Source: Malus domestica
Lineage: Eukaryota > Streptophyta > Magnoliopsida > Rosales > Rosaceae
DNA length: 64,000 bases
Reading direction: 5' to 3'
Assembly: GCF_042453785.1 (NCBI RefSeq)
Contig: NC_091670.1
Coordinates: forward strand, 34,359,501-34,423,500
This document shows, one piece after another, positions 22,735-31,851 of the stretch. Each line of letters begins with the position of its first letter. The stretch's first letter is position 1. The notes beneath the pieces were generated by a model that made no database searches, had not been told where the DNA came from, and saw nothing but the letters and a program-made list of their open reading frames with translations. The position numbers were made by a program, and so were the translations under genes.

Positions 22735-23030
22735 ATTTCGGATAGGATTTTTAACCAATCTCGTCACGCCACGTGTCATTATCCGAACGTACTATTTTGT
22801 GAATAGATTTCCGCTAAGATTTTCAACCAATCCCGACGCGCCACGTGTCACTTCCGTTTTACAATAATTTAGCCAAGATTTCGATAAGATTTTCAATCAA
22901 TCATGTCATGTCATATATCATTATCCGAACGTACTATTTTGTGGATAGATTTCCGGTAAGATTTTTTACCAATCTCCGGTTTACAATACTTTAGCCAAGA
23001 TTTCGATAAGCTTTTCAACCAATCACGTAG
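22735..23030. repeat. ~142-bp tandem repeat in Harbinger 5' subterminal region
   Basis: The block CATTATCCGAACGTACTATT starts at 22777 and again at 22919, 142 bp apart, with the following ATAGATTTCCG(C/G)TAAG also shared. ACCAATC(C/T)CG and GCCACGTGTCA (G-box core CACGTG) occur repeatedly. About two units are present. This is probably a transposase-binding or promoter region of the element. Confidence 0.75.
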
Positions 23031-23178
23031 TGCCACATGGCATTGTCCAAAACCTCATCCTTTCTTTTTTTGTCCATATAAACCTTACATCCCTACATCC
23101 ATCCTCACACCAAACTCAATCCTTCTTTTTAGCTCAGAATCCTTGTTCATCGTTTTCAAATCTTGAGTTCTTATTACA

Positions 23179-24558
23179 ATGTCTTCTTCAAGGAGAGTGT
23201 ATGAACAGTTGCAGGAGCAACAGAAAAGGTTGTTGGCACAACATGCAGAATTGGCCAATTTCGAGGAAGGTGGAGGTGGAGATGAGGTTTTCTTCATGGA
23301 GGAGGATGAGGATGATCACCATAGAAGGCAGAGAGCCTCACATTCCCGCCGTGTCATGGAAGTCGTGGGTCAGATAGCCAAACTCAGATGTGTTGCAAAC
23401 CTCGATAGAAAAAAGGAAAGACAAGGTAAAGATCTCTTGGAAGATTATTTTATTCCCAACAACATATTCCCTGATCATGTTTTTAGACGTCGTTTTAGAA
23501 TGCAACGAAGTTTGTTCGACAAAATCATGAGTGTTATTTACAACCATGATCCATACTTTGTGCAAAAAGATGATGTTTTTCATGTTCTAGGTCTTCTTCC
23601 TGAGCAAAAAATTACGGTTGTTTTGCGAATGCTTACATATGGAGCATCTGCAGATCAAGTGGATGAGATCGCGAGGATGGGAAGAACAACTGTTCTGGAG
23701 TACCTTATGCGGTTTTACTCTGCAATTGAAGCCCTCTACACCAATTAGTACCTCCGGACACCCACGCCAAGGGACATGCGAAGGCTTCTGAGGAAGGGTG
23801 AGATGCAAGGCTTCCCTGGCATGATTGGAAGCATCGACTGCATGCACTGGACTTGGAAAAACTGTTCAAGTGCATGGTAATGAGCTTATGGCGACAGAAA
23901 AAGAGCCAAAAACATCATTTTGGAAGCGGTGGCTTCATTTGATACATGGATTTGACATGCTTTTTTTGGTGTTCCAGGAGCTCTGAATGACCTAAATGTC
24001 CTTGCCCAATCCCCAGTGTTCGATGAACTACTGCAAGGAAAATGGCCGAGATGCACATATTGGGTTAACTGTACCCAATACGAGGGATCATACCACATTG
24101 CATATGGCATTTACCCAAGGTGGTCAACGTTTGTCAAAACAGTGTCACATCCACAGATTGAAAAGGAAAAACACTTCGCAAAATGTCAAGAAGGGTGTAG
24201 GAAGGATGTCGAGCGTTGTTTTGGTATCCTGCAAGCTCATTGGGCGATTATCAGGGATGCAGGTAAAATGTTTGATGTCGAGGCTCTTCGATCCATCATG
24301 ATGACGTGTATTATTCTCCACAACATGATTGTTGAATATGAGTATGATTATGATGCCGTCGATGAATATGAGCCGGATCCGATGAACAACTCAAGAACAA
24401 GTATCTACTGTGCTCATGACTGGACCGAAGATCCCATGCAACACAAGCCGTTGGAACGCGATGGATGTTACAATGAATTGATCGTTCAGCGGTACACTGA
24501 TGTGCAAGAGCCATACTGGCACGTAACCCGCCATAATGACTTGATTGAGCACCAGTGA
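23179..24558 (+). pseudogene. PIF/Harbinger DDE transposase, stop-interrupted
   Basis: One continuous frame of 459 codons opens at MSSSRRVYEQ and ends LIEHQ-stop. In-frame stops lie at 23746 (TAG), 23878 (TAA), 23881 (TGA) and 23953 (TGA); there is no frameshift, so the decay is by point mutation. Domain order: an acidic linker, an HTH-like segment around residues 80-190 (EQKITVVLRMLTYGASADQV), then the DDE_Tnp_4/HARBI1 nuclease with GMIGSIDCMHW (first Asp), GALNDLNVLAQSP (second Asp) and KDVERCFGILQAHW (Glu). The three catalytic acids remain, but the stops fall between them. It is convergent with ORF1 in the same transposon. Confidence 0.9.
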
Positions 24559-24914
24559 GGATTGCATGAAGGCGAAGATAATTAAAATGAGGCTTGTGGT
24601 TGAAGAATAAAGTGTATTTTTTTTTTTTTTAGTTTTATGTAATTCTATGTAGTGTGTTTTGTTTTTAAGTTTATTTGGTGAGTTTATGTAATCTTATTTC
24701 ATGTGTTTAAATAAAGTACAAAAATAAATAAATAATTACATTAAAATTGCATAATAAATTAAATAAAAATAAATAAAGTTTTAAAAATAAATAAGAAATA
24801 ACATAAAAATTACATAAGAAATTAAATAAAGTTCAAAAGAAAAAAAAAGAAAAAACATAAAAATTACATAAGAAATTAAATAAAATTCTAAAAAAAAAAG
24901 AAATTACATAAAAA
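24559..24914. other. AT-rich spacer between the two Harbinger genes
   Basis: Repetitive AATTAAATAAA/CATAAAAATTACATAAG units fill the gap between the two converging genes. It probably holds both 3' UTRs. Nothing else is seen. Confidence 0.5.
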
Positions 24915-26125
24915 TTATACAAAGTCTCTGGAGCTAGGATATGTGATGCTAGGATCTTGGTTGCTATGATTTGTGTAGCTAGAACCCCCTTGACTTGTTT
25001 CCGCATCTCTTGTACGTCTCCTTCGCACGACATCTCTTTTTTCCAATGTCCAAAAATATTTTAAATTCGGAGACAGTCCTACTAGAGACTTGCTTATAGT
25101 GTCACGATCTGCTTGAACCATCCTTTCTTCTCTAAGCATTTCATTTTCTTGATGAAGTGCTTGTCTAACCAGCTCGTTCTCTCGATTAACTATTTCTCTT
25201 TGTCTCTCAGCCGCCGCATCACGGGCCTCAGTAGCTGCTATTATTGCTGCCATAGCAGCAACTTTTTCCTCATCTCTAGCCTTTTCCCCTGCCATGTTCA
25301 GTTCACCTTGGCGAGCAAGTTCCTCCATATATTTAGTGTAGTCATTTTTGGAAGAACTACCTTTTTTCTTTGATGCCTTATTACCTTGAGGCCTGAGGGA
25401 CTAACGAGTCGGTTAGGTCTTGGGCACTTGTTCAAGCGTCCCTTCAACGTCTTGAAATGTATCTGCTTCTTGTTCGGCCATGGCGAATTATGTAAACCCA
25501 TGCCGTGCATGACAACTTCTGGACTGGTTGCCACAATTTTGTATTTAGGGCAACCTTTGACAATTTCCCAACATTCTCATTTGTTGAATGATTTGTTCTG
25601 GTTCTTTGAATTGTAGAATGCTTGAGCTTGTAGTGTCTATAAAAATGTGGGATAAGATAGTGTTAAAAAATGCGGGTGTAACACAAATAAATAAATTAAA
25701 ATATTGATGCGGGTGGAATGCTCATAAATTACATAAAAATGACATAAGAAATTAAATAAAAATTACATAAGAAATTAAATAAATTAAAATATTGATGCGG
25801 GTGGCATGCATATAAATAAATAAAAATATTGTCACCTGATCCGCTAAACTTGTCCCACTACGCAGGTTACTGGAAGCATGAGAGATGACGTTTTTCCAAC
25901 AAGTAAAGGATGCGTTGAGTTTTTTCCAACGACCTTGAAGACCTTGACTAGTTCTGGTGTCTTTTCCATGTACATCGCAAAACGCTTTCGTAGTTTTACT
26001 CCACATTTCTTGCTTATCCATCTCATTACCCGTAATCGGATCATGAGTAGTGTAAACCCAACATTCACACAACGTAACATCTTCAATGAGCTTCCACGAA
26101 GATATTTTTTTCTCTTAAAGTGTAG
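24915..26125 (-). pseudogene. Harbinger ORF1 (Myb/SANT-like, NAM-associated type)
   Basis: The 5' exon (about 26125-25838) reads SSWKLIEDVTLCECWVYTTH and continues through MWSKTTKAFCDVHGK and LQGRWKKLN to SLADQ, a Myb/SANT-like DNA-binding fold, then a GT donor. The 3' exon (about 25640-24915) carries ECWEIVKGCPKYKIVA, then NKASKKKGSSSKNDYTKYME, a coiled-coil rich in Glu/Arg, and a C-terminal tail. An in-frame stop before ECWEIV, a frameshift near 25475 and stops near 25390-25412 inactivate it. In active relatives this protein binds the subterminal repeats and brings the transposase to DNA. Exon limits are approximate. Confidence 0.8.
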
Positions 26126-26398
26126 AAAATATTGAAATGTAGATAGTATAGAAAGTGTAGAAAATATTGAAATGTGGTGTAAGGTGGAAGATGAGGATTA
26201 AGTATTTATAGAAAAAAAAATAACTTTTTTAAAATTTTACTGTATTTTAAAAAAAAAAATTCTGTAGTTTTTTATAATTTTTAATTAATTTTAATGTTGT
26301 TAATTAATCTGGACCGTTGGATTTGAAAAATATTCAAATCCAAGAGCCAAGGATCTGCCACGTGGCCAACAGTTATAAATATGATCGTTGGGCCTTTT

Positions 26399-26523
26399 GG
26401 GGGGGGGGAAACGTGGACCGTTGATCTGTGATCAGACGGTCCAGTTTAAAAGTAAAATTTAAATTTTTGTTACCGTTGGAAATCCAACGGTCTAGAAAAA
26501 CTAGCCGTTGGAAATCCAACGGC
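26399..26523. repeat. Harbinger 3' subterminal G-run and paired palindromes
   Basis: A ten-base G run (26399-26408) is followed by two near-identical palindromes, ACCGTTGGA-AA-TCCAACGGT (26472-26491) and GCCGTTGGA-AA-TCCAACGGC (26504-26523). They likely form part of the transposase or ORF1 binding region. Confidence 0.7.
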
Positions 26524-26810
26524 TCTGAGCATGCTACGTCGCTGCAGCACAAGTGGGCTGATAGCGCCTGCCCCTTTGTCCTCTACTCGCTGCCAAGCGC
26601 GAGTCCAGTCCACGCGCCAGCCAAATAGGCCGGCTTTTGGGTCTGTCAAAAATGGGCTGGTCTGTTGCCTGGATTGGGCTGGGTGTCAGGCAGCCCGACG
26701 GGCTGAAGTGAATTCTCTGACCCTCAGCTTGATATTTGGACTGGGTGCTGGGCAAATATCACTCCGGTGGACTTGCTCTTAACGGAGTGCAAACTACAAC
26801 TTTTATTTTA

Positions 26811-27276
26811 GAGTAAATTGTAGCAATAGTTCCTCAATTTTAATCAAATTGGAGCAATGGTCATTCAACTAAAAATCCATTACCATTGGTCCCTCAACTT
26901 ATCAAAATGTGTAGCTATAGTTCTTTTCATCAATTTCGTCAAAATTTTGTCAAAATAAGTTATGTTGGAATAACTATTTATATAATTAGGGTCATTCAAC
27001 TCATCAAAATGTGTAATTATGGTCATTTTCGTCAACTACGTCAAAAGTTTTGTCAAAACGAGTTATGTTGGAAGGATCATTGCTGCAATTGGATTAAAGT
27101 TAAGGAACCGTTTCTCCAGTTGAATTAAAGTTGAGGGACCAATGGTAATGGATTTTTAGTTGAGGACCATAACTGCACATTTTAATGAGTTGAGAGACCA
27201 CTGGTAATGAATTTTTAATTGAGGGACTATTGTTCCAATTGAGTTAAAGTTAAAGGACCATAGCTACAATTTACTC
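26811..27276. mobile_element. 466-bp foldback MITE with perfect 9-bp TSD
   Basis: Termini GAGTAAATTGTAGC and GCTACAATTTACTC are inverted repeats, flanked by TTTATTTTA at 26802-26810 and 27277-27285. The arms extend inwards (ACCATTGGTCCCTCAA / TTGAGGGACCAATGGT), and an internal ~90-bp block is imperfectly duplicated in tandem. There is no coding sequence. The 9-bp TSD indicates a Mutator-like MITE. It begins 32 bp past the Harbinger terminus. Confidence 0.85.
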
Positions 27277-27466
27277 TTTATTTTATGACAGTGCAGCGTG
27301 TTTCAACAGTTAGCTACTCATTACTTAGAGTTTTGGGAAGAATAGTGTAAGTTTTTTGTTCGTAATGCGTATTTCTGCTCGCTATCGAGAACAAGTACAA
27401 ATACAAAATGAAGCAGGTCGGTCTACTATATGCTATCAAGATGCACTACGCACCTACTCGAGTTAT

Positions 27467-27702
27467 GGTTCGTTTGAAAGTGCTTTTAAAATAACTTAAA
27501 CTGTTTTTGGTGAAATTTGATTTTGAGTTCTAAAAGCACTTTAATTGCTTTTTAGAAGTAGCACCAAATGTGTTTTTTTTGCAAAAAGTACTTAAAAGTG
27601 CTTTTCCAAGATGCACTTAAATTTTTACTAAAAATTGATTTTAAAAATTTTTTCACCAAAAACGTTTCCGATCATTTTAAAAATACTTTCAAACAAGTCC
27701 TT
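27467..27702. mobile_element. hAT-like MITE
   Basis: Left end GTTCGTTTGAAAGTGCTTTT matches the complement of the right end, TACTTTCAAACAAGTCC, as imperfect inverted repeats; the interior repeats AAAGTGCTTTT blocks. The TSD is not clear. Related degraded sequence is at 11190-11405. Confidence 0.5.
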
Positions 27703-27864
27703 AATCTTCGGAGGAGAGCTTATTCAAGATGCCTCATGTCTGTGTGCAAGAGCCAAAATCCATCATATGTTTTGGAAGTCATACAAAGTGACGAAACATA
27801 CAATTCAAATGTTATAATGCCAAAACATTGTCTGAAAATCACGTCTAATTGGAACAACGAAAGC

Positions 27865-28617
27865 CTAAGAGGCCTCGGCGGCAGGTTGAGTCACTCCACT
27901 CTTCACCAACAGTTTGCTCAGTGCATCAGGGGAGCACACCTGGTACTTCACCTTACCCGAAGGCAAGACAAAGACTTCCGCCAACTCGAGCTTATCGGAT
28001 GTCAGACTAGTGCTGTCCATTGTCTTGCTCAGCACCTTCAGCGCAAGCTCAACTGCCTCTTCTCTTGTTATTTCATCCTTGTAGTCCTGCTTCAGCATTG
28101 ACTGTGCTGCCTGGTTGTTTGCCCCAATGGCCGCAGCCTTCCAACCGCCATAGTTTCCACTTGGGTCGCTCATGTACAGCTGAAAACCGTAGTTTTTGTC
28201 CCAACCTGCAAACAGAAACGAAACGCCAAATGGACGGAGCCCACCAAACTGCGTGTAGCCTTGTTTGGTGTCACACAGAGATTGGACTAGTTGTTCAACA
28301 GGCATTGGCTCTTGGTAAGCAAATGTGTAGCGCTGTGCTTGGACCCTGGCTGTGTTGATCAAGATGTTGGCATCAGACATTATCCCAGCCACTGCACATG
28401 CGACGTGGTCATCAATCTTGTACATCTTCTCTGTTGATGTAGAGGTCTGAAGGAGCTTGGAAGTCACCTTCTTTTCACCTACCAACACAACTCCATCTTT
28501 CGACAATATCCCAATTGCAGTCCCTGCGTTTCCAATGGCCTCCATAGCATACTCAACTTGGTAGAGACGACCTTCAGGAGAGAAGATCGTCGTGCGGCTG
28601 TCATACCTTCGAGACAT
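27865..28617 (-). CDS. PAC1: 20S proteasome subunit alpha type-4
   Basis: An uninterrupted 250-aa CDS. The N-terminal [20 protein letters not shown] is the proteasome alpha-subunit signature that gates the core particle, with the Ntn-hydrolase fold following and no catalytic N-terminal Thr, as expected for alpha subunits. [20 protein letters not shown] and the C-terminus match plant PAC1 (alpha4 in current naming, alpha3/C9 in older naming). It forms part of the alpha ring of the 26S proteasome in cytosol and nucleus. The start follows a 5' UTR acceptor 11 bases upstream. The gene is driven from a leader exon near 30.9 kb. Confidence 0.95.
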   Translation of the reverse strand: MSRRYDSRTTIFSPEGRLYQVEYAMEAIGNAGTAIGILSKDGVVLVGEKKVTSKLLQTSTSTEKMYKIDDHVACAVAGIMSDANILINTARVQAQRYTFAYQEPMPVEQLVQSLCDTKQGYTQFGGLRPFGVSFLFAGWDKNYGFQLYMSDPSGNYGGWKAAAIGANNQAAQSMLKQDYKDEITREEAVELALKVLSKTMDSTSLTSDKLELAEVFVLPSGKVKYQVCSPDALSKLLVKSGVTQPAAEAS

Positions 28618-28628
28618 TTGATATCACA

Positions 28629-30888
28629 CTGAAATAAGTAAAACAATGAAACTGATTAAATACCACCACATAAGAAGTATCAATGGCTAAGAACATGGAA
28701 TTACAAATGAAATTTCAGGAATTAAATGAGTCAGGAATGCATCCAATAAACATGTCATCTTCAGAAATAGTATCTACAGAAACAATGAAAACGTATTCGA
28801 ACAAATTGAAATGGCTCTTCTAATAAACCCTACAGTGGAAAGGAAGAAAAGAATAGTTCTTGTGGCTTCAAGTTAATAAAGTTAAAATAATTAAAACAGA
28901 ACATACATCAGTAACATCACTTTTTCCAATGGTATGCACTCAAATTTGGACTCGAAGGGGTAAACTTCCCACAAAGTTGTCGGATTTAGAAATAATACAT
29001 AGAAGACTGAAATTCACTACATGTTTTGCAGCTGCATTTTGACTCTAGCCGCAAAGAGTTCCTGCTTGTTCCCAACAGCTGAATGAATAAGAGGTTCCAA
29101 ACTAAATTGCATACATATATACAGTTAATATTGGTCAAAATTACAGTATATTAAACCATATTTTAATAATTAGGTATGTGTCTGCAAATATTCTAACTTC
29201 CCAACAGACATATAAATAACGCATCTAGCATCGTCCACTTTCATGTTATTTTTTTTTTGAGAAGAAACAATTTTATTAAAGAATAGTGAAAAACACAGAA
29301 GTGGATAAGAAGTCCACCAACAAAAGGAAAATCCCAATAGGATTTGGCTACATTAGCCAATTCTAGACCTAGCTCACTTAACTGCTGCTAACAAATCCCA
29401 CAGTATTTGAGATAGAGAACAATTATTAAACTCTTTAGTAACCGAAGCCCAAAAAGATGCCCAATATTTTACTCTCCCCCAAAGTACTTCTGCCCCCACT
29501 CCAGTATAGTCTTCAAAAATCCTTCTGTTGCGTTCCAGCCATATATTCCAAAAAATTGCCGATACCAGGCAACCCCACAAAGCTTTGGATTTTTTCCCTT
29601 TTCCAAGTGCCTTAAAATTGGTGCTTAGTAGCTCAAAACACCCTTTAGGAATGACCCAACTTACTTTAACCTCCTGAAACAGTTTCCACCATAGTTGGAT
29701 CGAGTAGGAGCAATGAAGAAAGATGTGATTTACACTCTCCTCCTTAGCTTTACATAAACTACACCAATGTGGGGATAAACACATCAGAGGGTTTCTCCTT
29801 TGAATTTTGTCGCAAGTGTTGAGACTCCCAGTGGCCACAAGCCATACAAGTATTTTAACCTTCGGAGGAGCTTTTGATTATCTGCCGCAATCACTAATAC
29901 TTGAAGTAAGAAAGTTAATATCCACTCTTTAAGACCATTGCTCAACTATAGGGCCAACAGTTCACGTGCTATTTACCAGAGGCAAACAAGTTTTACAGCA
30001 GCAGAAAAATCACACTAATTTCCACATTCAGTAAAGATATTGTAAGTTGTAACGTGGCCTGTCAAAGAAAAAGGTTTAATTTTATACGGCATCAATACAC
30101 ATCTTGACACAATGGACAAGGCTTAATTTACAAGAAGATTCTACTTTAAACTGGAAACTATAAAGATTGATCTTAGTATCCACTATCCAGGCTAAAACCC
30201 TGTACCTTAATTACAACCATAGCTTATTTCCACTCTTTTCTGACTCTAATTTCCTTCCAAAACTATCGGGAATTGGTAAAAAATACTACAACTCCACTAG
30301 CAGTGGAAAACTCGTACTAATTTCCACATCCAATGAAGATGCTGTAACTTAACCATTCAAGGAAACAAATTGAGTTTTATTTAGCACCATCGACGAATCA
30401 GCAAAGTAGACAAGCCTACTGAATCAAGAACAAGCAACGTTTAAGCATTTACTACAAAGTCGAACAGAAAGCATTGGAATTAGAATACAACCAATAAACC
30501 CGATTTTCGCTAAACATACGAAAAGATTCTACTTCAAAACCAAAAAGATGAAGAACTGATCTCACTCACTACCAAAGCTAAAGTGACGAAATTCTCAGGA
30601 AAGATCAAATACTATCAAAATATGACCTAGAAAAATCAAAAAATAACAAAAAGCTTCATCTTTTACCTTATTCAACCTCTAAAAAACTGACAAAAAGAAC
30701 CCAGAAAAAAATTTCACTAATTCCTCCTAAACGGCGAGTAATCCGACGGATTAAAAACAAATAGACAGTATCCTGTTTTCTCTCTACAACCCCAGAAAAT
30801 TTAGCACGAATCTCCCATGAAAAGAAATGCGTCTGTAAATTCAAGACACAAAATTCAGATAATTTACATAGAGAGAAGAGAACCAGAC
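28629..30888 (-). promoter_or_regulatory. Large 5' UTR intron of PAC1
   Basis: Minus-strand donor CAATCAG|GTCTGG at 30888 and acceptor TTATTTCAG at 28629 define a ~2.26-kb intron just before the start codon. Introns in this position often raise expression in plant housekeeping genes. It contains a LINE fragment and two similar ~40-bp AGATTCTACTT... blocks near 30136 and 30526. No other gene is seen in it. Confidence 0.6.
29251..29876 (-). mobile_element. 5'-truncated LINE, zf-RVT domain
   Basis: The minus frame from about 29876 reads KAPPKVKILVWLVATGSLNT, then CSLCKAKEESVNHIFLHC (the zinc-binding Cys/His block of plant L1 reverse transcriptases, zf-RVT), and ends LWDLLAAVK-stop at 29374. A 3' UTR and poly-A tail follow, seen as TTTTTTTTTT near 29252-29261 on the plus strand. 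Only the C-terminal ~170 residues remain, as expected for a 5'-truncated insertion. It lies in the sense direction within the PAC1 5' UTR intron. Confidence 0.85.
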
Positions 30889-30942
30889 CTGATTGGGTAG
30901 ATCTTGAGCAGTAGAGAATCGGAGATAGTCTGAGAAGCACGA

Positions 30943-31025
30943 AATCGGAGAGAGAGCGAGCGAGAGAGAGAGAGAGTGGTGAATCAACTATAGGTGTTTG
31001 TATAGTCTCTCTCTCTCTCTCCTCT
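30943..31025 (-). repeat. GA and CT tracts in the PAC1 leader
   Basis: A GA-rich tract (about 30951-30977) and a CT tract (about 31003-31021) face each other across ~25 bases and can pair. They lie just upstream of the 5' UTR intron donor in the likely transcribed leader or core promoter of PAC1. Confidence 0.55.
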
Positions 31026-31145
31026 TGTCTTGCGCAAAAGGTAAGTGCACATCAGTCAATCTGGGCCGTTGCTTTAAAGCACGACTTGGATCAGCCCAAA
31101 TTTATACCCGACCTTTTGTTTTCGACCCGTTATGTTTAGTATTTC

Positions 31146-31297
31146 TTTTTGTTTTTTTTTATTGAACAAACGATAAGCAAATTAATCTTCACAATGGGCT
31201 AACAATAATATAGTTCAAATTCATCTTTGATGAGAATCAAACCTACCACCTCTCACCTACAAATGAAGAAGAATATCACTAGACCGTAATACTAAGG
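31146..31297 (-). mobile_element. tRNA-derived SINE
   Basis: Minus-strand reading gives an A-box-like TTACGGTCTAGTGATATTC, a B-box-like GGTAGGTTTGATTCTC and a 3' A-rich tail (poly-T at 31146-31160 on the plus strand). It is the best preserved of three related copies in the window (also 21686-21832 and 31560-31730). Confidence 0.6.
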
Positions 31298-31501
31298 GCT
31301 AGTTTGGTATTGCTGTGCTTTGAAAAAAAACTGTTTCTGCTATGCTGTGAGAATAGGTTCATTTTTGCTGCTTCACGTTTTTAGCTTTTTTTTTCATCTA
31401 AAAGTTTGAAAATAAGCTGTTTTTAAGTATTTACCAAACACATTTTTTAGCTTAGCTCTTTTTTATACCCACTTTTTATAAACACCTTAGTATCAAACCA
31501 G
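31298..31501. mobile_element. 204-bp hAT-type MITE
   Basis: Left terminus GCTAGTTTGGTATT and the complement of the right terminus, CTGGTTTGATACT, form imperfect inverted repeats. Flanking 8-bp repeats are TACTAAGG (31290-31297) and TACTAAGT (31502-31509), matching 7 of 8. An 8-bp TSD is typical of hAT elements. It inserted at the 5' end of the neighbouring SINE. Confidence 0.65.
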
Positions 31502-31559
31502 TACTAAGTGCCATATTTAGTATTTCTTAAGTGGCTCGTTTTCTTGATTACCTAGGTTA

Positions 31560-31730
31560 TTTATTTTTATTTTTTTCCAATTGACGGTCAAATTGTTTTT
31601 GTACAATGATATATTTACAACTAAAGAATAAATTGGTATTGAATTCGTTAATCTTAAGATTTGAATTTAAGATCTTACACTTACCATTACAGAAAAATGC
31701 TATTAGACCGTAAGTGATTTGACAGACGGT
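31560..31730 (-). mobile_element. tRNA-derived SINE, degraded
   Basis: Minus strand reads TTACGGTCTAATAGCATTTT, then a degraded B box, TTAAATTCAAATC, and an A-rich 3' end. Same family as the copy at 31146-31297. Confidence 0.5.
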
Positions 31731-31851
31731 AGTATAATATACACAAGGCACTGCAAGAGCTACCCCAAATCTGTAAGGTTCTCTCATTCTATGGAAGTAA
31801 CTAATAATAAATTGGATTTAAATACAGCAACGTGCAGAACGACATCATAGA

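Larger units (their letters stand above)
22516..26778. mobile_element. Complete 4.26-kb PIF/Harbinger transposon
   Basis: The 13-bp perfect terminal inverted repeats GAGCAAGTCCACC (22516-22528) and GGTGGACTTGCTC (26766-26778) are flanked by TTA target duplications (22513-22515, 26779-26781), the PIF/Harbinger hallmark. Inside are both classical genes: a DDE transposase (+) and a Myb/SANT-like ORF1 (-) in tail-to-tail order, each disabled. Subterminal regions carry repeats and hairpins described separately. The structure is complete, so it could once have been autonomous, but it cannot encode active proteins now. Confidence 0.93.
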
